Notes under the pieces: model-generated
Told to the model about the DNA's origin: nothing
The model's database searches: none
What the model saw: only the letters and a program-made list of their open reading frames with translations
Assembly: GCA_943736015.1 (NCBI GenBank)
Contig: OX031068.1
Location: forward strand, 26,792,296-26,856,295
Length of the DNA stretch: 64,000 nucleotides
Direction of reading: 5' to 3'
DNA from: Tridacna crocea
Taxonomy: Eukaryota > Mollusca > Bivalvia > Cardiida > Cardiidae
Position numbers and translations under genes: made by a program
Shown: one piece after another, positions 21,811 through 30,989 of the stretch
Position numbering within the stretch: position 1 is the stretch's first letter
How the letters are laid out: every line of letters begins with the position of its first letter

Positions 21811-22280
21811 CTACTTTGTCCAGAATGTAGATCTAGAAAAGGATAAAATATTACGAAAAAAAATTAAAAGAATTACCGACCTTATGTTTGTTTTTCTTTT
21901 TGGAGATTGCCGTTGCGGAATGTCTGTCTTATGGCCTATCTTATTTCGACTCGGAGTTTCGAACAATGTCGGCACAGCATCAGGTTTTAATCGCAGCCTA
22001 ATATTCCTATAACCAACTTCTTTTACGAGTTTTGGACTTATTAAGAACTGACTGTCCTCGAAGTGTTTGAAACACAATTTGGAATGAACCGATGGCACAA
22101 AATCCTCCGTTACTGTCCGGCCCCGGTTTAAACGTTGAATCAGGGATTCTATATACACATATATAGAATCCCTGGTTGAATCCATAGTTTCCTCCTTTTT
22201 AATTCCTTCGGAAATTTGAACATACTAATTCCATGTGTTCCTGATTCGACGTTGAAGCCATAGGCTGCACAATTTACCAT
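21811..22280 (-). pseudogene. THAP-domain protein gene, broken by a palindromic insertion
   Basis: THAP domains bind DNA through a C2-CH zinc site. From the ATG at 22280 (A at -3) the frame starts MVNCAAYG, the typical THAP N-terminus, and runs into the FKFPKE and W(I) landmarks. It is then interrupted at 22141-22181 by a 41-bp insertion (34-bp palindrome plus a 7-bp duplication) that shifts the frame. Past it the domain resumes with CFKHFED (the CxxH part) and ends with RLKPDAVPTLF, the canonical AVPTIF box, near 21950. The second N-terminal zinc cysteine is phenylalanine here (YGF rather than YGC). After the domain a basic tail follows, then frame of uncertain meaning to 21811. It belongs to the surrounding transposon. 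Confidence 0.7.
22141..22174. mobile_element. 34-bp palindromic micro-insertion with 7-bp target duplication
   Basis: Two perfect 15-bp arms (CAGGGATTCTATATA and its complement) surround a 4-base loop. The repeat GTTGAAT occurs directly on both sides (22134-22140 and 22175-22181). Ends reading CAGGG...CCCTG resemble hAT termini, though hAT duplications are normally 8 bp. It lies inside the THAP reading frame and breaks it. Confidence 0.65.
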
Positions 22281-22649
22281 TTTTTCGGCTGAATTCTATG
22301 TTAATACTCAGATATCTGCGTATAATCATCAGCGTTCCTACTTATTTCTACTGACTGTAAACACAGGCTTACGCGACTATGACGTCACACAGGTACGGGA
22401 GATAAGCGAATCAGGGGAAGTAAGCCATGCACCATTTTTGGGGCCGTATATCAGCGTGACAATTCGAGCGTGATTTATGGCATGTTACAGAGTGGTATTT
22501 ATGAAAACTGATGGACACGTGTTTACTAACATCATTTGCAGCTGATTGGAGCAAAAAAACAGTATGGTAAAAAAATCTTAGGATTTGCCCTTTAAGGAAA
22601 TTTGTTGTCTTCACTGACAATGATGTTTTTAGTGTGGGCACTAGGTTAG

Positions 22650-22740
22650 TGGAACAGCATTTTCTCCTTTTCCCAAAATTGTTTCTAAAGGCTTCTTTCT
22701 CAGGGTCGTCAGAAGTCAGGATTGTGTGGTAATGGGTTAA
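22650..22740 (-). mobile_element. MITE right half
   Basis: CAGCATTTTCTCC to GGTAATGGGTTAA; left half absent. Confidence 0.7.
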
Positions 22741-23098
22741 ACAGTCTGTGGTAAGTTGCTTTCATCACTATCAGAAATAACAGGCCGGACTTGATTTGTC
22801 TGCATCCAGAGATACCTGTTGGGTTGTCTGCACCAAGTTCTAAAGGAGAACTTTTTAGATCTTGCTGTGTCCATCGTCAAATTTACTTTTGATGGCTCAG
22901 ATATTTTGCACAGATGTCCTTGATGAAACGATGTGAGGAGGTCATGTTTCTAATGCCAGGCAAATAAGAGAAGGTCTCGATGGAAGTGGGGATGGATTGT
23001 CTTGGAAACATGAAAGTTTGTAACAAATGCATAGCTGAAATAAAAACTGCACCGGGGGTAGTTCGAACCAGTGCCGAAAAGATCCCATTTACTAAGGT
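22741..23098. other. No supported gene
   Basis: A minus-strand GGTTCGAACTACC (about 23060-23072) resembles a tRNA B box but no A box was found at the right distance. Confidence 0.25.
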
Positions 23099-23327
23099 TT
23101 AACTCTTTCCCAAACAATCACTGGTTTTTACGCCCTGAGATAGAAGCCTTTTGAAAACATTGTGGGAAAAGGAGAAAATGCTGGTAACCAGCATTTTCTC
23201 CTTTTCCCACAATGTTTTCTACCCTTCCCAAATTAAAATTTTGATTCTTAAGTTACATTTATTTTGTCATCTGCAAATGTTTTCAATTTGGACCAGTCTA
23301 TAAATTTGTCATTTGGTAAAGAGTTAA
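23099..23327 (+). mobile_element. Palindromic TTAA MITE, reference copy
   Basis: Textbook copy: TTAA both ends and a perfect core at 23153-23219 (two 33-base arms round a single A). Confidence 0.95.
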
Positions 23328-23394
23328 ATGACAGAGACCTTTACCACTGAGGTAAAGAGAATTCTTCCGAAAGGGGTTGTTAGGTATTTATTTT

Positions 23395-23510
23395 TTACCT
23401 GCATTTTCTCCTTTTTCCTCAATGTTTTCTACCCTGCTGGAAATGAATTTCAATTTTTGAGTTATTTTTATTTTATCGTCAGCAAGTGCTTTTAATTTGG
23501 ACCAGTCTAT
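23395..23510 (+). mobile_element. MITE right half, cut by a larger element
   Basis: From GCATTTTCTCC to GGACCAGTCTATTT; the terminal part is replaced by the element starting at 23517. Confidence 0.7.
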
Positions 23511-23516
23511 TTTCTT

Positions 23517-25428
23517 TAGCTCACCTGAGCACGAAGTGCTCAAGGTGAGCTATTGTGATCGATCAATGTCCGTCGTCCGTCTGTTCACAATAACAAAAAA
23601 ATCTTCTCCTCCTGAACTAACAATCAGATTTCAATTGAATTTCACTGAAATGATCCCTAGGTGATACACTTTCAAAATGCTTAAAAGATTCAAATTCCAC
23701 GAAGAACTGTGGTTGCCATGGCAACCCAGTGAAAAATCTTTTAAAATCTTGTCCAAAATTGTAAGGGCTAGAGCTTTCATTTTGGCATGTAGCATCATCT
23801 AGTGGCCCTCTATCAAAATACTTCAAATCATGGCTGTAGTGTTGAAATTGGCCCTATGTTGTGGGTTCTCCGATTTCACATACAGATAAAGAAGGAAATC
23901 TTAAAAGATCCACTTGTCCCAAACTGTAAAGGCTAGAGCTTTCATATTTTGCGTGTAACATCATCTAGTGGCCCTCTACTAAAATATTTCAAATTATTGC
24001 CCTAGTGCCGAAATTGGCCCTATGTTGTTGGGTCTCGAATTTCACATAGAGATAAAGAAGGAAATCTTAGAAAATCTTCTTCTCCCAACCTCTAAGGGCT
24101 AGAGCTTTGATATTTAGCATGCAGCATCATCTACTGGGCCTCTGCCAAAATACTTCAAATTATGGCCCTGATGTGAAAATTAAACCTATGCTGTTGGTCT
24201 TGGATTTCACATAGAGACAAGAAAGGAAATCTTTAAAAACCTAGTCCAAATGGTTATGGCCAGAGCTTTCATATTTGGCATGTAGCATCATCTAGTGGCC
24301 CTCTACCAAAATACTTCAAATTATGTCCCTGATGTAAAGAATTGGCCCTATGTTGTGGGTCTCGGATTTCACATAGCGATAAAGAAGGAAATCTTTAAAA
24401 ATCTCTCTGTCCCAAACGGTAATGGCCAGAACTTTCATATTTGGCATGTAGCATCATCTAGTGGCCCTCTACCAACATACCTCAAATTATGGCCCTAGTG
24501 TTGAAAATAGCCCTATGTTTTGGGTTCTCTGATTTCACATAGTGATAAAGAAGGACATCTTAGAAAATCTTTTTCTCCCAAACCATAAGGGCTAGAGCTT
24601 TCATATTTGACATGTAGCATCATCTAGTGGCCCTCTACCAAAATACTTCAAATTATGGTCCTGGTGTGAAAGTTAGCCCTATGTTGTTGGTCTCAGATTT
24701 CACATAGAGATAAAGAGGGAAATCTTTAAAAGTCGCACTCTGTGACCACATTTCTTGCTGAGCTGAATTGGAAACTGGTCAGAATGTCTGTCTCAATAAA
24801 ATCTCACACAAGTCTGCATTTAATGCTTGTTCAGAATGTAACTTTGTCATCTCGAAGTCAGAGCGACTTCAAAATTAGTATGCATGTTTGTTGTGATATT
24901 ACCGAGTACTGTGTTCAAGAACAATAACTCTACCTAGCATGGATTTTGAGTAATTCCACTTTGATCTTTAATTATAACCCTTTCCCAGATGACAAATTTT
25001 AGACTGTCTCAAACTCAAAGTGTTTGCAGATGACAATTTTGAATTTGATGAGAATGGCAGAAAGTTTTCCAATATGCTGGAAAACACTGTGGGAAAAGGA
25101 GAAATTGCTTGTTTTCTAAAGACTTGTCCTGCAGACACGTAAAAACCAGGGTTTGTTTGGGAAAGAGTTAAAAGTATTGTTTGCTTGTCCAGAGTTGAAT
25201 TTTGAAATCTCAAATCAAATTGTTTGATGTATTGCCTACCCTTTGCAACTATTATACCTCCTTTACAACAGTTACTGGCGGTGGGATTGCATATCTTGTG
25301 ACAATTTGCTGCTCTTGTTTCATCATCATTAGCCCTTGAACCTCAATATTTGGTAATTATCTTTGTTGTAGACTTTTGCTGCTTAGTACTCAGGTGAGCA
25401 ATATAGGACCATCATGGTCCTCTTGTTT
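23517..25428 (+). mobile_element. AGCTCACC-type non-autonomous element, copy 1
   Basis: Starts TAGCTCACCTGAGCACG with a hairpin (GCTCAAGGTGAGCT), then GATCGATCAATGTCCGTCG. Six internal repeats of about 165 bp follow (TAGCATCATCTAGTGGCCC at about 23787-24620), then a unique 3' part ending CCATCATGGTCCTCTTGTTT. A MITE (24974-25171) is inserted. It looks like a known bivalve repeat class whose superfamily I cannot name. The seven 3' bases lead into a MITE end fragment (25428-25448). Confidence 0.75.
24974..25171 (-). mobile_element. TTAA MITE, ATTGCT-type, right core arm deleted
   Basis: Core ends at GAAATTGCTTG and joins the right half directly. Inserted in the AGCTCACC element; the copy at 50778 has no insertion there. 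Confidence 0.8.
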
Positions 25429-25495
25429 GTTGTTTGGTAAAGAGTTAGTTGTATCTGGTGATCCTCAGCAAATTCTGAGTAGTATGTGTGCAGTA

Positions 25496-25960
25496 TGAAT
25501 GTAGAAGTTTCACATGCCAGGCTTTAAGGTTAAGAGGGATCTGAAGGTTCACATCTTCCTAGATTGTGTCCACTACATATTTTTTGAACCCATGCTCCAA
25601 TTTATAACAAAAATACATACTTGTGTTCACATCAATGATACGGCGTTCTGACCATATCAATAGTCAAGGTCACAGCAAGGGGAACAAAGGTCACATAGTT
25701 AAATAAGCAATCAAAAGCTCTCTTGACATTAAACTGTTTATTATCAATGACTACAAGAATAGATACTTTAAACAGCATTTAAAAGAATTTTTGACATAAA
25801 CCTGTTTATTTTCACTGTCTACAACAGCAGTTGGTTTAGTAAGTAAAGCACTTTCAACATTAACCTGTTTATTGTCCGTGTCTACAAGCACAGTCTTGAT
25901 AAAATGGGGAAAAAAATCTAGAGTAATATTCATGAATCTTCTAGGTAAGTGAAAAACAGA
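25496..25960. repeat. Dispersed repeat with 60-bp periodicity, copy 1
   Basis: CATGCCAGGCTTTAAGGT, then CAAGGTCACAGCA, then three units on ACATTAACCTGTTTATTGTC. Copy 2 is at 37745-38150; a partial copy at about 37110-37200. Confidence 0.65.
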
Positions 25961-26013
25961 AAACAGTACAGGCAAATGATGCACTAATGCATAGTTTTAA
26001 TAATATTTCACAC

Positions 26014-26355
26014 TTAACTGTTTACCAAATTAGAAAAATATAGACAAATCCAAATTCAAAGCATTTGTAGTCAATAAATGTACCTCGAATGATGAGCTGT
26101 ATCTCTAAAAAGGTAGAAAACATTGTGGGAAATGAAGAAAATGCTGGTTAACCCTTTACCACACAATGCTGGTAGGCAGCATTTTCTCCTTTCCCCACAA
26201 CATTTTGTACCCTATAAAAGAAAAATGCATCATTTTTGCCCAACTCAAATTGTCATCTGGAAATGCTTTCAATTTCGAAATTCTAAAATTTTGTTGTGTG
26301 GTAAAGTGTTAATCAGCATTTTCTTCTTTTCCCACAATGCTTTCCAAAGGTATTT
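26014..26355 (-). mobile_element. TTAA MITE split by another copy
   Basis: Left half 26014-26151, right half from 26309 (TTAATCAGCATTTTCTTC). The break is exactly at the core apex, where the outer sequence would read CTGGTTAATCAGC. Its right end is lost. Confidence 0.8.
26148..26312 (+). mobile_element. TTAA MITE nested in the core of another
   Basis: 165 bp with TTAACCCTTTACCACACAA and GTGTGGTAAAGTGTTAA ends; its left interior is deleted. Flanking TTAA copies are the target-site duplication. Confidence 0.85.
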
Positions 26356-26364
26356 TCCTATTTT

Positions 26365-26495
26365 TACCTATTACATTATTACCTCTTTACCATTATTACC
26401 TTATTTACCACTTTGACTCATACATTTTTACCTGTGGCATTTTTCCCCATTATATTTTTTCCTCTGGCATTTTTACCCCTGGCGTTGTTACTGCA
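26365..26495 (+). repeat. Short degenerate minisatellite
   Basis: Variants of GGCATTTTTACC and TTATTACC recur about every 17-19 bp. Confidence 0.6.
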
Positions 26496-26970
26496 CACCG
26501 ATTTAGGCCATATTTCCCAGATTTTTAACAAAATGTTGAACAGTTGAGATAAACATAGACATTAACTAAACAGTGGACACTGGCCATAAATCAATGGTAA
26601 GTTTGATATGTAATATTGGTATAATCACTGGTCAGAAATACACACTGGCTAACAAACAATGCAAAACAAAAATCTTGAAAGACAATAAGTTTTATAACAT
26701 AACTTCCCATGTTTTCAGTGAGATATACCCCATTATGAAGTTTCTTCTCTTGTACAGGTTTGATATCACAATTTATGTGATGTCATTTTTGTGATCATTT
26801 TGTATGTATTTCATACAAGTGCATGGGTATTTACATGGGTGCATACATTAATGATTTTGCATCTTCTGATCTAAAATTTGAGAAATATCATGTAATATAA
26901 AGAATCCGACATTCCTTGGCATTTGAGATGTATAGGATCTGACATGAGTTGGCATTGAGATAAAATTTTA

Positions 26971-27173
26971 TTAACTCTTTGGCAAAATTAATGGTAAATT
27001 TATAGAGTCGTCCAAATTGAAAGCATTTGCAGACAACTAAATAAATGTGACTCAAAAATGGAGATTTGATTTGGGAAGGCTAGAAAACATTGTTATCAGC
27101 ATTTCCCACAATGTTTTCAAAAGGCTTCTAACACAGGGCCGTCAAAAGTCATCATTGTGTGGTAAAGGATTAA
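26971..27173 (-). mobile_element. TTAA MITE with shortened core
   Basis: Core arms reduced to CATTGTTATCAGCATTTCCC; ends present. Confidence 0.75.
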
Positions 27174-27194
27174 ATGAGTCGAGGGAAAATGTTA

Positions 27195-27422
27195 TTAACC
27201 CTTTCCCAAACGACAAAGTTTGGACTCTTCCAAACCAAAAGAGTTTGCAGATGACAATTTTAGATTTGGAGAAAATGGCAGAAACTTCTCAAAAAGGGTA
27301 GAAAACACTGTGGGAAAAGGAGAATTTGCTTGTTGCGAGCAATTTCCCCTTTTCCCACAGTGTTTTCAAAAGACTTTAAATGCAGACACGTAAAAATCGG
27401 GGCTTGTTTGGGAAAGGGTTAA
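27195..27422 (-). mobile_element. TTAA MITE, ATTGCTCG-related type, full length
   Basis: Core AATTTGCTTGTTGCGAGCAAT; outer arms CACTGTGGG/CCCACAGTG pair. Confidence 0.85.
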
Positions 27423-27825
27423 ACAAGCCTTTGGCCAGCTTTACAACATTTTTCTTGACAAGTTTGAAAAAATTATATCTCATATGCCACTGAAAATCAG
27501 ATTCTTTTATCACATATTTCACAAAATTTTAATGATAGGTAAGAAGATGTAAAACCACCTGTAGATGCGCATGCAGTAATATCAATAAAACCCATTCACT
27601 TCTATGAAATGGCATCAAAAATGATGCCACACAATCGTGATACTAAACTTGTTCGAGATGCATAATGGGTATATTATACTGAAAATAAGGGAGGTTATGT
27701 GATAAAACATTTCATTTAAATTAACCTGAAAAATGTTTTGTTTTTTTCAATGTTTGCACTTTTATTCTTTAAACATAGAGTGGTACATGTTGATGGTCTG
27801 TAGTTTCAGGGGCTATATTAACCTG

Positions 27826-28054
27826 TTAACCCATTACCAAATGACAATATTTTAGACTTGTCCAAATTGAAAGCATTTGCAGACGACAAAATAAAAGTGA
27901 CAGAAAATTTGAAATTTGTTTTGTGAAGGGTAGAAAACATTGTGGGAAAAGGAGAAAATGCTGGTAACCAGCATTTTCTCCTTTTCCCACAATGTTTTCT
28001 AAAGGCTTCTTTCTCAGGGGCGTCAAAAGTAGGGATTGAGTGGTAATGGGTTAA
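27826..28054 (-). mobile_element. Palindromic TTAA MITE, full length
   Basis: Perfect core; shares TTAA 28051-28054 with a left-half fragment (28051-28160) in the same orientation. Confidence 0.9.
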
Positions 28055-28160
28055 CCCATTACCAAATGACAACATTTTAGGCCTGTCCAAATTGAAAGAA
28101 ATTGCAGACACAAAAATAAAAGTGACTGAAAATTTGGAATTTGCTTTATGGAGAGCAGAA
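28051..28160 (-). mobile_element. MITE left half
   Basis: Runs from the shared TTAA to GGAGAGCAGAAAAATG, then is lost. Confidence 0.7.
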
Positions 28161-28222
28161 AAATGTTCTTAAGCTCACCAAAGGCTTGCTGAGTAACATT
28201 TTCCCTAGACTCCTTTAACTCT

Positions 28223-28452
28223 TTAACTCTTTACCAAACGACAAAATTTTAGACTGGCCAAAATTGAAAGCACTTGCAGACAACAAAATAAACATGAATT
28301 AAAACATGAAATTTGTCTCCAGCAGGGTAGAAAACATTGTGGGAAAAGGAGAAAATGCTGGTTACCAGCATTTTCTCCTTTTCTCACAATGTTTTCAAAA
28401 GGCTTCTGCCTCAGGGTCGTAAATTCTAGGGATTCTTTTGGTAAAGGGTTAA
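28223..28452 (-). mobile_element. Palindromic TTAA MITE, full length
   Basis: Inserted beside a small CTTTAACTCTTTAACTC repetition of its own left end; one core change (TTTTCTCAC). Confidence 0.9.
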
Positions 28453-29417
28453 TAAGACTTAGTCTCAAAATTGATGTCAATTTATATGTGATGTCTGAAA
28501 TGCAATCAATGCTAACAACCTTTTTCTGGTATGTGCATAAAAAATAAAGTTTGTAAAGTTAAAGCCCCAGTTGCAGCCAAAAGACAAAATGTGTGCATTA
28601 AAGCACACTTTTAACTTAAATCCATACCATTTACATGTAGTATAGAAATTATTGTGAAGATGGCTATGTGGGTATTCCTTTTGCCTGTTCTGGTACAATG
28701 TTCTGTGTTCTGAAATGCACGTAGGGAATGTCCGAAGGGAATATTTCAAAACACAGTACACTGTTCCGAAAGTATATTCTGAATGGAGTATATTCTGAAT
28801 GGAGCATGTTCGGAACTATGTTTTAAACGGTACTATATCAAAATGAAAGTACACTGGCATATAATGGCTGTTGCAAGAACTACTGTCATAGCTGTGTTAG
28901 TTAAGGAAATGTTTAGCTACAGAGAGAGAGTAGAGACAAGTCTACTATGCCCCTATTTATGGCATTCATGTCATAAAAAAGAACAATTGCAAATTTTGCC
29001 ATGATGAATTGTCCATCTTTCAGCCATCTTGCATCACCTAGCAACCGTTCAGCAGGTGTGCTACACCTCAATTGGATTAGAAGAGCCATAACATGTTCTG
29101 AAGAACATGGCACAGTGTTCCGAAATACTCCATTGACCTAGAACATGTTCGGAGTGTTCAGAGTAGTGAAAAGAATATGCCATATGCTATTGTGTGCTCC
29201 AGGTATACGTCATCGGCAGAAAAACGAATTTCAAAGGTGTGAAGATCGACCATACAATAACAATTTGTCATCATCACATTAATTTGCGTATTTCTAAAAG
29301 GTTTCACTCAAATTTAACTGCATTTTAGTGCTTATTTTAGACCTTTTCTTGGTCAGTCGCAGAATCTCTTACATAATACCTGCTTTTCAAGCTAACAAAT
29401 GGATCCAACTAAATAAA
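28453..29417. other. No supported gene; GTTCCGAA-rich segment
   Basis: At 28740-29165 variants of TGTTCCGAA and its complement recur (ACTGTTCCGAAAG, ATGTTCGGAAC, AGTGTTCCGAAATAC, ATGTTCGGAGTG), suggesting an old inverted element. A 16-bp tandem pair (AGTATATTCTGAATGG) is at 28769-28800. Confidence 0.4.
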
Positions 29418-29586
29418 TTAACCCTTTACTCCAGAAGGTATTTCTATGGTATCTCTAATTGACCCTAAAGAACAGCAAGGATGAAGCCATTTCTTATGTG
29501 TATATGACACTTCTTGTCACAAGCAATTTTACCTTTTGCCTAAATGTTTTCAAAAGGCTCCTACAAGCAATGGAGTAAAGGGTTAA
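29418..29586 (-). mobile_element. TTAA MITE, CCAGAAGG-variant, left core arm deleted
   Basis: Matches 3117-3345 (GTATTTCTATGGTATCTC) but joins the left part to the right arm at GACACTTCTTGTCAC. Confidence 0.8.
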
Positions 29587-29773
29587 AGAAAACAAAAACA
29601 ACTTTACAAATAAATAATCAAACCTTATATATATTTTTTGTGAAAGTTTTTCAAAGAAACAACTATTGTTTAACTATTGTTTAATTATTGAACTTGGTTA
29701 TTTTCTGTGACAGTTTATCAAACATCAAAACTTTTAGTCTCTTATAGCAATAACAAGTTCATTTCTAAATGAC

Positions 29774-30002
29774 ATAAACTCTTTACCACACAATCCCTCC
29801 TTTTAACACCTTTGAAATAGAAGGCTTTATAAAACATTGTGAGAAAAGGAGAAAATGCTGGTAACCAGCATTTTCTCCTTTTCCCACAAAGTTTTCTACA
29901 CTATCAAGAACAAAGTGCACCATTTGAGCCACCTCTAATTTGTAGTCAAAGTGTTTTCAATTTGGACAAGTCTAAATTTTGTCATGTAGTAAAGAGTTTT
30001 AA
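29774..30002 (+). mobile_element. Palindromic TTAA MITE
   Basis: Left TTAA mutated (ATAA); core perfect in the inner arms. Confidence 0.85.
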
Positions 30003-30270
30003 TCACATCATTAAATACTTTCTGACCCTTCAAGCACCAAACTTATGTTGCCTTTGTGGCATAGATCAAGATCTGAATGTGTATTCTGAAATATTATCTC
30101 CTTTGTCTGCTCTGCAAACACTTGACACAAACAACCTTGAAATTGCAAGCATTGTTTGGGTTGTATCACTAGAACACTAAGAACAGATGTATCTGTTGGG
30201 TTTGTTTGGTGATCTATGGGTTAATATCACACTTGCAAATGACTAGACATTATAAACTACTTAATTCATT

Positions 30271-30504
30271 TCAACCCTTTACCACACAATCCCATCTTTT
30301 ACTGGCTCTGAGAAGAAAGCATCTGAATACATAATTGGAAAAGGAGAAAATGCTGGTTACCAGCATTTTCTCCTTTTCCAACAATGTTTTCTACCCCATC
30401 ATAGACAACTTCCACAGTTTCAGTCACATTTGATTTGCATCTGCACATGTCGTGGGTTTTGGACAGGTCCAATACATGTATGCTGTTGTGTGGTACAGGT
30501 TTAA
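30271..30504 (+). mobile_element. Palindromic TTAA MITE, abutting pair
   Basis: Outer core arm lost on the left (ATAATTGGAAAAGG). Shares TTAA 30501-30504 with the next copy. Confidence 0.8.
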
Positions 30505-30724
30505 CCTTACCACAGGACAAAATTTATCACTAGTCTAAATCAAAAGCACTTGCACACAATAAAATAAACGGAACTAGAAAATCTAAATTTGTTTCTAGCA
30601 GGGTAGAAAACTTTGTGGGAAAAGGAGAAATGCTTGTTACCAACATTTTCTCCTTTTCCCACTATGTTTTCAAAAGGCTTCTATCTCGGGGTCATAAAAA
30701 CCAGGGATTGTTCGTAAATGGTTG
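30501..30724 (-). mobile_element. Palindromic TTAA MITE, abutting pair
   Basis: Core GAAATGCTTGTTACCAACATT; right TTAA lost. Confidence 0.8.
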
Positions 30725-30932
30725 ATTGTTCACCCTATGACAAAGTTTTAGACTGGGCCAAATTCAAAGTATATGCAGACAAAAATTTAATGAAGCTCAA
30801 GATATGAAATCTATCTTTAGAGGTAGAATATAGTGTGAGAAATGCTGGTTAGCAGTTTTTCCCCATTGTCTGAATTTTTTTCAACTCTTTCTGCTTTCAG
30901 GTCATTAAAACATAAGATCGTATGGTAAACGT
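30725..30932 (-). mobile_element. Decayed TTAA MITE in the 3' flank of the ankyrin gene
   Basis: Third copy in a row; starts 58 bp downstream of the ankyrin stop codon, so the gene's 3' UTR probably runs into it. Confidence 0.7.
30786..30791 (-). promoter_or_regulatory. Possible polyadenylation signal ATTAAA inside a MITE
   Basis: No AATAAA was seen on the minus strand just after the ankyrin stop. This common variant is about 200 bp downstream, in the decayed MITE at 30725-30932. Confidence 0.2.
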
Positions 30933-30989
30933 ACAACTTTTGTTTTGCAGCAGACCACAAAACTGGCACTGGAGAAATTGCTTCATCAG

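Larger units (their letters stand above)
19144..22595. mobile_element. Decayed TTAA-flanked DNA transposon carrying a THAP gene (Kolobok-like)
   Basis: The left end TTAAAGGGCAAATC (19144-19157) is repeated inverted at 22582-22595. About 140-200 bp inside each end both sides carry a related subterminal segment (a GCTTACYTCCC motif, then TGTGACGTCATAG at about 19335 and 22390). The right half encodes a THAP domain on the minus strand; the left half holds a short remnant on the plus strand. TTAA target sites plus a THAP domain are known for the Kolobok superfamily, hence the call; piggyBac is an alternative for TTAA alone. No DDE catalytic domain is visible. At least five MITE copies or pieces (20112-21763) sit in the middle. 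The two ends could also come from separate related elements. Confidence 0.4.

Noticed and set aside
24295-24498. Short ORF with HIWHVASSSGPLP
   Set aside because: Translation of the 165-bp internal repeat of a non-coding element; stops occur between units. Kept only as a finding about periodicity.
26573-26794. Micro-exon between ttttcag (26719) and ACAG|GTTTGA (26757)
   Set aside because: The donor is poor and no neighbouring exon fits.
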